From Paroedura picta (taxonomy: Eukaryota > Chordata > Lepidosauria > Squamata > Gekkonidae): a DNA stretch of 64,000 nucleotides. The DNA is taken from assembly GCF_049243985.1 (NCBI RefSeq), contig NC_135370.1, positions 42,521,255 through 42,585,254 of the forward strand, in the 5' to 3' direction. Below are positions 31,922 to 64,000 of the stretch, one piece after another; position 1 is the stretch's first letter; the number at the start of each line of letters is the position of its first letter. A program made the translations under genes and the position numbers. The notes below the pieces were generated by a model. It ran no database searches, was not told the DNA's origin, and saw only the letters and a program-made list of their open reading frames with translations.

Positions 31922-31929
31922 GATTAGAT

Positions 31930-32890
31930 AGAATGATTCACCATGTCAGAGTCTTTTGGACTGTTCTGAGAACAGCGAGCTTCACCCAATGGGGACCCCT
32001 TAAGGACTCCAATTTTGTTTTAAACAACCAGCTGTGCAATATAAGTGCCATAGCAGAGGCCACGTGTGTCAGTAACCTTTGGATTCAGTTGGCCAAACAC
32101 TTTCACAGGGGAAAGCTGTTTTCCAAAGGGATGACCTTAGCAGCCCTTTAATGGGAAAACACTGCTAGAATTTAGGTGGGATCCCTCTAGAGTAGAATGA
32201 ATTCTACACATCATCAATAGGGAATAAGCACAGATTACTCATGGATGATGAAGAACCACAACATGGGCAGCATGCTTGTGGCATACTGAAGTCTGGATTC
32301 AAAATGTGAACCTGGCTGATCAGCCAATCACTGACACAAGGATACATCCAGCAACTATGCAGCCTGAACTAGGTCAAAGGACAACACGTTATATTCATAA
32401 TGAACAGCATTATGGACAAGCACAGGAACATTGTACAGCTGGGGTGTACAGTGATGCGAAAACCAGCACCCTTAAGATCGATTATGGCAAACCAAAAGTC
32501 TCCTGATAAACGATGGACAATTTCATGCCTGGATGAAATTATGAACTCCTGAACTACTCTGTACTTAGAAAGTCACCACAGGCCTTTTGCCTTCACTCTT
32601 TACTTCTCTCTCTCTCTCTCAATATATCTTTCCATATAATAAAAAGTATACCATACTGGTAGAAAACACACTTCTTAAAACAGGAGGCGATTGGTTCAGA
32701 GCCCTGGAGGAGAGGCGGGACTTTGGGGGATGATTGCCACAAGAGTGCTAAGGGCTGTCTTTTCTGGCAGTTGCTGGGACTGCAGCTTCTGGGCCTCTGC
32801 ACAAGGGGCAGTCAAAGAGAAGATACTACCTGCCACATTGGCTGGGGGCCTGGATGGGGGGAGAGGGTTGATGGGGTTAGCCCTCATGAG
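31930..32890. other. No gene recognised
   Basis: Intergenic, with a (CT)n run near 32606-32620. Short frames show no recognisable domain. Confidence 0.4.
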
Positions 32891-33125
32891 GAATGGTGCT
32901 GAAGGGTTGGAGGATTAGAACAAATCAGAAAAGCCTTTAGAGAAATTAAAAGAAAACCAGGTGAAACTTATGCCCAGCCAGGTGACCACCTCAATGGAGC
33001 CTTGAAGAGGTTGGTTGAGGAGAGTAAAGGAAAACACTGTTGAAGAACTGAAGCAATGGATAGACTTACAACAGTTCTACAGGCAATTTTCCTCACAACT
33101 TAGATACAAAACCTAAAACCAGTGG
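32890..33125 (+). mobile_element. Possible gag/SCAN-like fossil fragment, broken
   Basis: A short stretch whose translation has the general look of a gag capsid C-terminal or SCAN region. No LTRs, pol or other parts are visible. It is an old, broken fragment at best and the assignment is weak. Confidence 0.25.
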
Positions 33126-35819
33126 GGGAGGTCGTGCGGGAGGAAGCTTAAGATTGTCACCCCCCTGGGGGCATAGGAAGTCTGTCATTCTCCCAGACCT
33201 CCAACTCCTCTCCATAAGACAGGTATCAGTTTCCTTGGAGGATATGGCTGTTTGGGAAGGGTGAACGCCATTGTGCTATACCGTACTGAGGTCTTTGCCC
33301 TCCCCAGGCTCCAACCCCCAAATAGCCAGGAACTTCCCAACCCGCAATTAGCAAGGCCATCATGAGCCTGCCACTCTTTAAGAGATCCTGTGATGTTCTT
33401 GTTGCTGTCTGAACCATCTCAGCTGTCCTATGAGAACACATGACATGCCTTGCCCTGCTCCATGGATGAGCAAGCTTCTTCTAGAGAAGAGGGTTCAGAT
33501 CTTTGGTTCTGAAGCTGGCTGAGTGGCCTTAGACTAGGTGCTCTCTTTCCATCTTTCAGTCTAATACACTTAAAGGGGGGGTAGGAGGAAAGGTAGAACC
33601 AAGCATCCTGTTCTGAGATCCTTGAAGGATGGGCGAAATAGAACTGTGCTACATATTAAGGGAAGGATTTAATTCCAAGCATATAATGCTTACGTGATCC
33701 ACCTGTCTCCTGAGCATCGTTATCTAGAGCCCATTGTATCCTTTTGTACAATGGGCTTTATACGCACCACCCCCATACACATATGTACCACATCACTTTC
33801 CTTGAGAGTGGCTGTCACTTCATTGTTCAAGAGCAATGAATGGTTGCACAGGGGCTACACGTAGAGCTCTACATAGGAACTACATCCTATCATAACACCA
33901 AGTGCTCTGCATCACTGTTTCCCAAACATGCGGACAATAACTTTTCATAAAATGTACAATAGGCCCCCAATGTTGGGGCTGCAGATTCTCTGGTGATCCT
34001 AGCGTCTCCTTATCCTCCATTTTCAGGGGTGTACGGTTGCTTTTGAATGGGCGGGACTGGTTGGTAGATCGGGTCACAATATCAAAGGATCCTATGTAGA
34101 ACTCGTGTGCTGACCTTTGCCAATATTTTGGCTGTCAACCTGAATGTCTTAATGTGCATAAGCATATGCTATGTCTGAGCACTGAATAGCAGTTCATCGT
34201 CAAAGGGAAGATGTGCCAGGTTTTAACCCTGGTTAAATCAAGAATAACATTATGTTACAATATCATTTGACATTGCTGTCTTGTGACTTTGCCTCCATTC
34301 TTGAAGGGCTCAATTGTCCCTGTGCCAGTGGATGCTTATACCCAGGCAAGGCATCAGTGGCAAATGACCTCTTGCTCCTAAGGGATATTTGATATATGCT
34401 CATTACTGACTTGCAGTCTTAGGCCCTGAGCTCATAACAAGTAGATCTCATGTGCCCCAAAATGTACCTTCCTTACCTCCTTTTCAAGGGTGGTAGGAGT
34501 GACAAACTAACCATCACTGGTTGTACATCCAAAATAATGGAGTTGGCTGTGCGATTCTTAATTTAATGTGCAATAAGAAGAGCCATCCCTCCTATGCTTT
34601 TACATCCCGTTTTCTGCCAGTGCAGGTGTGGATGCAAGCTTAGCCCAAGCCTTGAAATAAATCTTCTATATTCCTTTTATAAACAGAAGGCTATAGTACC
34701 CATTTGGAGTATACAAAGCATCCATAATTGGGGCATTAGTCTGGGGCTCTGCAGCAGCCCCATCAAGACACAGAGCTTCAGCCGCTATAATGTTTAGTTC
34801 TGAGAATGGTCTCAGCACCCATGCCAACAAATACACCAAAAAATCACCCATAGTGTAGACAGGCAAAGGCATCGATGTAGCTTTGGACTCTGTCCAACCT
34901 CCTGCTCAATTCATCATCAGTGTTGGGAATGTGAGTGGAGCTTACCTCAAGAGCTGATGCTTGACGCTGGGGAGGGACACCATTCCCTGCCCCTGTATTC
35001 CCCCGTTTGGGGCCCGATGTCCGGCAGAGATGGCTGCTGGCAATGCTTGGTCGCAATGTTCAGAGACAACGCTCAGTGGTGAACGTGAAATGCTCAGGGG
35101 CATAGTTGCCAGAAAAATGACCTGTATCCAGGTATGACTTCTGTCACTGAGGACTCTCGGTGCTGGGCCGTCCTTGGGTTACCGGCGTTGATAAAGTCCA
35201 CTGACATCAGCGCAATTTGACATTGAGGAGACAAGTCACCTCTAGAGAATGATAAATGGGACGGTGCCCAACTTCTCCTCTGTCTCCTTCAATGGTGGGC
35301 TGGGAGCGGCCCTAGACAGATCCCTCATCCACTTAAGCACCACTGGGACTGGCACTGAGCTCACCGAGGTGGCTACTGACCACATATCAGCCACTTGGGT
35401 ACCTCTCGTTGCAGGCTTGAGGCACTGAGGCCACGTCCCAGAGTGTTGCCAGGCAAAGCACCCATCCCGTGATTTCTGGAGGGATTTGGCAGCAAAATTA
35501 TTCCGTTCTTCTGTCAGGAGACAGCCTCAGTGCTCTCCATCTGGGGCCATTTTTGCCTCAGATTTGTTTGTCATTTGTTTAAACAAGACTATACAATCCT
35601 CACCAACAATGGCCAATAATAGAAGAATCATAAGCTGTCCCGCTCTCATCTTGCATCAGAGGTAAATATTCTCTCAGCTTGCTGAAAAGCCCTCTCAGCA
35701 GCAGCGAGGACTGAGGGCAGAGAGTGCTTTCCCCTCCCCTATCACATGACTTTTAGGCGGGAAAGTCTGCCTACTCTCTGAGGGGAGGGGAAGAGCACTC
35801 CTGGGAGCAAAGGGCATTG
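33126..35819. other. Long unique spacer, no gene recognised
   Basis: Frames of at most about 70 codons, without splice context or known domains. No repeat family recognised with confidence. Confidence 0.4.
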
Positions 35820-35827
35820 TTTTAAAG

Positions 35828-35961
35828 CAGGGGTAGTCAAGCTGCGGCCCTCCAGATGTCCATGGACTACAATTCCCAGAAGCCCCTGCTAGCATTTGCT
35901 GGCAGGGGCTCCTGGGAATTGTAGTCCATGGACATCTGGAGGGCCGCAGTTTGACTACTCA
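35828..35961. mobile_element. Palindromic foldback MITE (hAT-type)
   Basis: The left terminus is CAGGGGTAGTCAAGCTGCGG and the right arm ends GCAGTTTGACTACTCA, with the outer bases mutated. There is a perfect 8-bp duplication TTTTAAAG at 35820-35827 and 35962-35969. Confidence 0.9.
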
Positions 35962-36779
35962 TTTTAAAGCTTGCTAGCTCTTCTCTGCAGCAGGCCTGAA
36001 ACAGAAGTCACCCCTCTCCCACAGCAATGTTAAGTGTTAGGGACTGCAGGGAACTGTACACCAACCATATTCAAGGAAAGCCCAGGGCTATATATTAATG
36101 GGGTCTCAATTATTCAAAAATTCCAAAATTCAAAGTGTTTATTTCTTATATTCATAAACAACTTGGGCAACCTATTAATATACAGCCATGGGATTTTCCT
36201 TGAATTCGGTTGGGATTATTGGAGGAATCGACGGTTCAGCTTTACAGGAACTGTACACCAGACATTCCACTGAAATCAGTGCATTTGCAATTCTTTGTGC
36301 CCTTACAGAGGACTTCAAGCTGTTGGGATGAGGACATGCTTAGAATTGAGTGGGAAATTGTGGTTAAAACGACAACCACCTGCAATGCTCCTTTCCTGAA
36401 AGCAAGGCCACTGCGTTCAATGAGACTTTTGTTGCCCTTGTTGCTAAGAACTGGTTCCGATGTTCTTGACTTCAGAAGCACTCGAACTCTAGGGCGTCCA
36501 AAAGTCAGTGAAATGTTTTAAAATACTTTTCACAGAACAGAAGAAACTGCCTACTAAAACGCATGAAAAGATCAGAATACTTCTGTAGAGAAAAATCTTG
36601 GAGCACCATCCAGCCAAACGAAGTGAGACAGTTCCAAGTATAAGCTCTTTCCCACTGAAATGGAGAATGTGGAGGGGCGTATTGTTGGTTTACAACTGTG
36701 ATCTTCCTGGGCTGATCAGGAAAAAGGTAGGATGGAGTCAACAGGCCTTTGGTCTAGTCCTCAGAGCTGCTCTCTAGCC

Positions 36780-37180
36780 CCTGCTGAAACTCAACGATAA
36801 TCTACTAAACCCACATTTGCCAGGCAAGATATTTCACAAATATCGTTAAATCACAAACACAAGTAGTTTTCCTGGTAGTTTCCTTAGCAATGAATTGCCC
36901 CACAGAAAGCTTATACATTTCTGTGGTTACAACATCATATGGCTTATTTCTAATTAAGTGGTATTGTACTTTGACTCCACAGTGGAAGAAACAATTTTAT
37001 GCAGGCAACCTGCTGCTGAGAGACAAGCCGACGGCTATAAATGCTTGCAAATTTAGCACATGTTGGTCTTTTTAATGAGGTAATTTTTTAACTTTTGTTT
37101 TTTGAAAGGCCTAAAAGGCTTGATAGCAATAAAATTAATTGAAGCATTATCTCTGATAATACTATTAAAATAGCATGTCA
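36780..37180. promoter_or_regulatory. Candidate conserved non-coding element
   Basis: Unique AT-rich DNA with several homeodomain-type words (CTAATTAAGTGG, AAAATTAATTGAAGC, CCTTAGCAATG) between repeats in the TBR1-PSMD14 spacer. This is inference from motif density only. Confidence 0.3.
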
Positions 37181-37196
37181 TTAAAAAAAATACAAA

Positions 37197-37376
37197 GGAG
37201 CGGGCTTTTTGTACCCCACTTTTTACTATCCAAAGGAGTCTCAAAGCATCTTACAAAGGCCTTTAGCGTCCTCTCCTCACAACAAACAGTGAGGTAGGTG
37301 AGGCTGAGAGAACTCTGAGAACCACGATAGGCCCAAGGTTACCCAGCATAGACAAGCAGGGAATCAAATTTCCAAA
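37197..37376 (-). mobile_element. tRNA-derived SINE, head-truncated
   Basis: A reverse copy: TTTTTGTACCCCACTTTTTA, CAAAGGAGTCTCAAAGCATC, GAGGTAGGTGAGGCTGAGAG and GGGAATCAAATTTCC. The tRNA head is lost. Confidence 0.75.
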
Positions 37377-37727
37377 TTGCTCTCAAGTGTATGCGGGGTG
37401 GAATTCAGAGGAAATATGAAGAGGCAATTCCACAGTACAGGAATCTAGTCTTGAATGGGAAGGCCTAATTATTTTGGAACTTCAAACATAATCAAAGCTT
37501 TGAGAATTACCCACTTAATACTTGATAATATTTAACTTACTTCTTCCTCCACCCAGTTTGCATGGGTGGTGTTTACAATACTCAAAAAACTTTGTTCCTA
37601 GACAGAGTTGCCATTTAGCCTTGGTACCTATAACAGAAGCAGCAATGTGCACTGGCCCAGCTGAAAGCAATCTTAAATCTAACTTCAAAATAAAGCCCCT
37701 ATCCCTGCTTTGGTCCCACACATGAGC

Positions 37728-37922
37728 TTCGCATTGAGTCAGACCATTGGTCCAATCAAGGTCAGTGTCGTCTACTCTGACTGGCAGTGGCTTTCCAAGG
37801 TCTCAGATAGAGGTCCTGCACATATCGCCTACTGCCTGGGCCCTTTATCTGGAGATGCCAAAGATTGAACCAGGGACCTACTACATGCAAAGCACACGCT
37901 CTTCCTGAGCCACAACCCCTCC
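37728..37922 (-). mobile_element. Second tRNA-related SINE family
   Basis: The reverse complement carries a tRNA-like head ending before TTTGCATGTAGTAGGTCCCT, and the body includes GGCATCTCCAGATAAAGGG, GAAAGCCACTGCCAGTCAG and GGTCTGACTCAATGCG. This order (GAGTCAGACCATTGGTCCA on plus) is common in squamate genomes. Confidence 0.65.
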
Positions 37923-38017
37923 CTGCTTACTACCTATTTCCTCAAAACCAAAATAAAAGGCCTTCTTGTAGTTTGATTACACTACATCTCACGAGTGCAC
38001 TACATAGTTGAGCCTCA

Positions 38018-38037
38018 CCACCACCACCACCACCACA
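38018..38037. repeat. (CAC)n microsatellite
   Basis: A pure run of CAC/CCA triplets just before the SINE at 38119. Confidence 0.85.
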
Positions 38038-38118
38038 CACAGGGTTTCTGGAGCCCCAGATATAATATCCTGGTGCCTTTGGCCCAGTGACCTCATATAG
38101 CAGGTCTGGAAAAGACTT

Positions 38119-38395
38119 TTGAAGAAGAAGAGTTGGTTCTTATATGCCGCTTTTCTCTACCAGGAGTCTTAAAGCGGCTTAGAGCCGCCTTCCCTTTCCT
38201 CTCCCCACAACAGACACCCTGTGAGGTGGGTGAGACTGAGAGAGCCCTGATATCACTGCTCGGTCAGAACAGTTTTATCAGTGCTGTGGGGAGCCCAAGG
38301 TCACCCAGCTGGCTGCATGTGGGGGAGCGCAGAATCCAACCCGGCATGCCAGATTAGAAGTCTACACTCCTAACCACTACACCAAACTGGCTCTC
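38119..38395 (-). mobile_element. tRNA-derived SINE (insert-bearing subfamily)
   Basis: A near-complete reverse copy: the tail GAAGAAGAAGAGTTGGTTC, TATATGCCGC, CTGATATCACTGCTCGGTC, CAGTTTTATCAGTGCTGTGG and the head complement CTAACCACTACACCAAAC. Confidence 0.9.
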
Positions 38396-38427
38396 TTCGT
38401 ATGAGGCATTCTTTAGATCCTAAATGT

Positions 38428-38545
38428 GCAACCACCAAGGGAGTCCAGGATTGCTACACCAAGACAGGCCACTGCAAACCACTCTTTTATATCTTGTCAT
38501 GAGAATCCTAGGTGGTTACTGTAAAGCTCACTGCAACTTGATGAC
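38428..38545 (+). mobile_element. Sauria-like SINE body, diverged
   Basis: GGGAGTCCAGGATTGCTACA, GGCCACTGCAAACCACTC and CACTGCAACTTGATGACAT parallel the Sauria-type core and tail. No head is visible. Confidence 0.45.
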
Positions 38546-38799
38546 ATTTCCCTCACTACTACTAGGCCTTCAAGAGCCTTTATCAGTCATATTGAGGATG
38601 GAGAAGACACTGATCTTGTATGAAGGCCATTCCATATGTAACATTAACAATGCCATCATAAATAGTTACTCCCTTCTAAGTCTGGTGAAGTGAACTGGCT
38701 TTGGATGAGTAACTCTGGTTAAGATAGTACTCCTAGATTTCCATGCTAGGCAGAGTTACGTCCTTTGAAGCCTGTTAACACCTCAAAAGAGGTGTAACT

Positions 38800-39190
38800 A
38801 TGCTTAGGTGAATTGGTAACGTAATAGCAGAGTCTATATGATTATTTCCCAGGGTTTGAGTCATTCTGCCAGCAATGTCATCCCTCCAAAGAGCTAACAG
38901 CAGCTCCAAAAATTTCAAGAACACAATTTGGCACAGAGCAAGATATTCAAAGAAACCGTCTATTTTTTCTTTCGTGGTTCCTTTTCTGCTTTCCCTCACG
39001 TCCGTATTATCCAATATACTGCACACAAATTTTGGCAGAACAAGAAGAGCGTTGTGAAGAGAAATGCGTTCTGCCAATGAAAAATACACAATGGAGGTCA
39101 GGCCCAAGGAACGCTCATGATAACGTTGCCAACTGTTAACGCTATTAAACAAATTTTCGTTAGCATCTGCTTGCCAATTAATGTATCCCT
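38800..39190. promoter_or_regulatory. Candidate conserved non-coding element
   Basis: Repeat-free unique DNA between repeat clusters in the TBR1-PSMD14 spacer, with low divergence features such as balanced composition and no simple repeats. Function is an inference; an alignment is needed to support it. Confidence 0.25.
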
Positions 39191-39653
39191 AGCTTTGGTT
39201 TTATTGTGCCCATCAGAGTCCTCTTAGAGGTAGATTAATGAGTAGATCTTTCTAATGTACAGCAACGTGCTAGAACTTCTCATGGAAGCATTGAAAAGGA
39301 AGAACTTAAAGCCCGTGAGATACGGATTTGCCGAAATAATTTGAAACTTGTCCATTTTTTCTCTTTGCTTGGAAACTCTTCTAAGGCAAGGATGAGCAAA
39401 AAGCTGCCTGAATTTCATGTGAAACGTTCCCCTTACAAACACAAATGCCACGTTACAGAGCAGGAGCAGGGGAGACAAGAGGTGTGCTTAAAAATGCAAT
39501 GTGACAGTCCTGTTTTTCATTCTATTTCCCCACTCAAGAAAGGAATAGGGCAGCATTTATACAAATATCACTTTCAGTAAAGGGATCTGTGATTATCAGC
39601 ACACTGTGCAATAAACTTCTGAAAGTTAGAGGCCTTTCCGGAGCACTTTGACA

Positions 39654-39722
39654 TAGGGTAGCCAAACTGTGGCTCTCCAGATGTTCATGGACTACAATTA
39701 CCATGAGCCCCTGGCAGTTTGA
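39654..39722. mobile_element. Foldback MITE fragment
   Basis: AGGGTAGCCAAACTGTGGCT through GGACTACAATTACCATGAG is one arm of the palindromic family. The other arm is absent. Confidence 0.75.
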
Positions 39723-40578
39723 CCCTGGTTGCCATATGGAATGGGGTGGCACTACTTGAACTGAAACCCTGTTTGGGTCCTGTGCTTCTAAAGGAGCTTG
39801 CTGGAAACCAGTTTGCACGGGACAAGTGAGGAGACGAGGCACAGGCACTTGAAGATGAACCACATCTGGTCTTCCCCATGGATTCAGGGACTCCCAAAAT
39901 GTGGATTTTAGTTTGGGAGATGGTAATTTCTCTGTCGAGTATGTGTTGTGGATGGCTTCAGCTGTACTCACTATAACATTCACATCATTTCTGTAGGGAA
40001 AATGGCATAAACCTTTCTTTTCCAGCAGGCCCAATTTTGTGAAAAGTCCTAGCATCCATTTTCTTTGTGTTCACTCTCTGTCCAAAGTGAAATGGGAAAG
40101 TGACGACCTGGAAGTTCATGTCCCTCCACACCTGACAGGCAGGACTGGGAACTAGAATAAGGCAAGCTCACATAGATCGCTAGTGTGATGCAAAAATCTG
40201 TCACCCAACAAGGCGTACAAGTGTTTCCTGACTGCGATACACTTCCAAACATCTGGACATTTTACATCTCTAACCTAGAAAACTTTATATAATGACATGT
40301 TTGTTCCCTGATGTCTCCACGTGTTTGTGCTTTGGGGGATGGCAGTATTTGTACAAACTTAAGACGCTACACTTTCAAAACTGAAGTGAAAAAATAATGA
40401 ACGCAGAGCTTCTAGAAATGCTGAATTCTGTGTGTGAACAGTTTAAAAGAAAAATATAAAACCCATTATTAGAATATGGAACATTCTCCCTGGACACTGC
40501 AGCCTCTTTCTTGGTTCGTTTTTCCAGGTTCTCGCAAGCATTTTAACTCAGACTGATTTGCTCTGCCTCATTCTAGAG

Positions 40579-40689
40579 CAGGGGTAGTCAAACTGCGGCC
40601 CTCCAGATGTCCATGGACTACAATTCCCAGAAGGCTTCTGGGAATTGTGGTCCATGGACATCTGGAGGGCCGCAGTTTGACTACCCCTG
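40579..40689. mobile_element. Palindromic foldback MITE (hAT-type), spacerless
   Basis: A 111-base copy with 55-base arms around a single central base (AGAAG-G-CTTCT). I count one mismatch between the arms. There is a perfect 8-bp duplication TTCTAGAG at 40571-40578 and 40690-40697. Confidence 0.92.
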
Positions 40690-40827
40690 TTCTAGAGCTT
40701 GAGATACTCTGTTCAAAGACCAAGTTTCTTTTTCATGCATCTCATAAATGGGTCCCCCTGGTTCACGTGCAGGCGAGCAACCATTATTTAAGGATAGCCA
40801 AATTAGCTGTATCATTTTTTCAAAGCA

Positions 40828-40855
40828 ACACTAAAACGTTAAGGCGTTTTAGTGT
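40828..40855. repeat. Perfect 11-bp inverted repeat, 6-base loop
   Basis: ACACTAAAACG, a TTAAGG loop, then CGTTTTAGTGT. No U-tract or other RNA gene features surround it. Confidence 0.8.
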
Positions 40856-41637
40856 GGGATTTTATCTATTGTTAGTTGCCGTGGGCCGCTTTCAGGGGCA
40901 GCAGGGTATAAACTGAATCACAAATCCTTATCCATTGTCGTTCCTCTATATATTTCTGAAACAGCCTAGGGGGTGGAATGTGTCCAGCTGTCCAAGTTGG
41001 AATAGGGTCAATCAGGGTGCAGCCAGCCTTGTCCTGATTGGCCCTGCCCCAGCAGCTCCTGCCCTCCATCCCTGGACTCTAGCCTCTTTGCTCTCTGATG
41101 CACCTCAGTGCCTGGAGCCAGCAGCAGGTGAGAGGGCACTGGGCAAAGGGTCGCGGTGGAGGGCTAGCTGACGAGGGCCTCCTGGTCTGCTAGGCTGGGC
41201 CTGTTAACGAGGGCTGCTGACTGCCTGCTAAGGATCTCTGTCTCACCCTGCTAATGAGCTGCCCAGCCCCCGCCCGCCCCACTTGATTTGGCTGCGAGCT
41301 GCAGCCCAAAGGCATCTTAAGCTGCCTGGCCAGGGGAGGGTACCCTTTCAGGGCCTATTCTCAGGAACAGGCTTTGAAACTAGAAATTAAATAAAAACTT
41401 TTAACTGTTGATTTCTATCCCAGAGAGGCTGTTCATCAAAAGGCCAGGGAAAATTCAAGGCATTTGTTGCTTGTTTTCCCCTTGTAGAGACTTATATGGT
41501 CACTTCCCCTTAAGATGAGCTGTCCTAAGCAGGGGTTAAAATACAAAAAGAATGGGAACCAGAACCATCTGACCCGGAAAGCTCTAATCCCAGAGAGCAC
41601 AAAAGCAAATCCATGAGTGCTACACAGTGCTTTACAT

Positions 41638-41773
41638 CAGGGGTAGTCAACCTGTGGTCCTCCAGATGTTCATGGACTACAATTCCCATGAGCCCCTGCC
41701 AGCAAACGCTGGCAGGGGCTCATGGGAATTATAGTCCATGAACATTTGAAGGACCACAGGTTGACTACCCCTG
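41638..41773. mobile_element. Palindromic foldback MITE (hAT-type), variant subfamily
   Basis: The termini are CAGGGGTAGTCAACCTGTGG and its complement. There is a perfect 8-bp duplication CTTTACAT at 41630-41637 and 41774-41781. Both arms carry CCTGTGGTCC in place of the usual ACTGCGGCCC. Confidence 0.92.
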
Positions 41774-41781
41774 CTTTACAT

Positions 41782-42484
41782 GGCTTGGGTGTAAGAGTCC
41801 ATTAGCAGGGAGAGGGCAGTTTTGTTTACTTCCTCTTTGTGTAGCCCTGGGGCCCACATGGACTCTTCTGGAGAGGAGAATGTGGGAGAGATCGAGAATT
41901 ATGGCAGTGACTGGATCGCGCTCTTTTCTTCCTAAGCCAATCGGACTACATTGGTCGTTAGGATGAAAACCAAGTTGCTTTCTAAGAAGGGTGGGGGGTG
42001 AGAGGGTTGTTGCAAAATCACATCTAGGCCAGAAGTTGCCAGCACTGAAATACGTTCTTGTGTATGAATTCTGTATAGCAGCGCCAGTATGTACCTTTTC
42101 TCCTGATTGATGGGGAAAAAAACGCCAGAACACGAGATGGGTTACAGGTTTTTTTTAAAATTACGTATGCAGCAGCTAACAATATATATATATATATATA
42201 TATTTACTGCTGATTTCCCCTCAAACACCAAATGAAAACATTAACACGCATTTTCCAACCTGGTGTGCTTTGAACGGTGTTGGAATCTGTGAAAACCCTG
42301 GCATTAAAAAAACAAAACAAAACCCCCAAAGTAATTGCACAACCAAGACGAAAAGGTGTTACAGTGCTGCTCGTAGACTGCAAATGAGGCCAGATGTCTT
42401 TGACATCCAAATTTATCTCAGTCTTAGTGCCTGAAACAATGGATGATTACGGAAAGAAGAGCGCGTTGATGAGCAGGGGAGCCG
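41782..42484 (-). other. PSMD14: PSMD14 3' UTR and flank
   Basis: Follows the PSMD14 stop. It contains a (TA)n run at 42183-42202 and A-rich DNA at 42303-42325. No canonical AATAAA in the minus direction was found, so the transcript end is not defined. Confidence 0.5.
42183..42202. repeat. (TA)n microsatellite
   Basis: About ten TA units downstream of the PSMD14 stop codon. Confidence 0.9.

Positions 42485-64000
<21,516 letters not shown>

Overview
The window is vertebrate genomic DNA, almost certainly from a squamate reptile. It carries two intron-bearing vertebrate genes. Its repeats combine 5S-rRNA-derived SINEs with a Sauria-like body, RTE/BovB ends, L1 and L2/CR1 LINEs, many tRNA-derived SINEs and several non-autonomous hAT families. 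A gecko is possible from the SINE type, but I cannot settle the species.

Two genes are present, both on the minus strand and in the order expected from other amniotes. PSMD14 (RPN11, the 19S proteasome-lid deubiquitinase) is partial: its last five coding exons lie between 61975 and 42485, and the 5' half, including the JAMM metal site, is beyond the right edge. TBR1 (T-box brain transcription factor 1) is complete in six coding exons from 27711 to 16852. It has very GC-rich sequence, large homopolymer expansions, one GC-AG intron and an apparent one-base frame slip in a C-run of the last exon. A likely long 3' UTR runs to a polyadenylation signal at 13369-13374.

Layout: 1-9800 is intergenic and repeat-rich (hAT, 5S-SINE, tRNA-SINE, L2/CR1 ends). 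9809-13340 is mostly unique downstream flank of TBR1 with an internally triplicated SINE. 13345-27711 is TBR1. 27712-28200 is its promoter (CCAAT boxes, TAATTA motifs, an E-box). 28200-42480 is the spacer between TBR1 and PSMD14, with BovB ends in an inverted pair, two adjacent hAT elements and palindromic foldback MITEs. 42485-64000 is PSMD14, whose 12-kb intron (46570-58602) holds L1 fragments, a broken hAT transposase and hAT MITEs.

The genes do not form a pathway; their linkage is conserved synteny, and regulatory elements for TBR1 may sit in the spacer and in PSMD14 introns. I see no CRISPR, prokaryotic or clearly novel protein system. The best second-look items are the GC splice donor, the homopolymer growth and frame slip in TBR1, the co-varying arms of the palindromic MITEs, and the BovB head-to-head hairpin.
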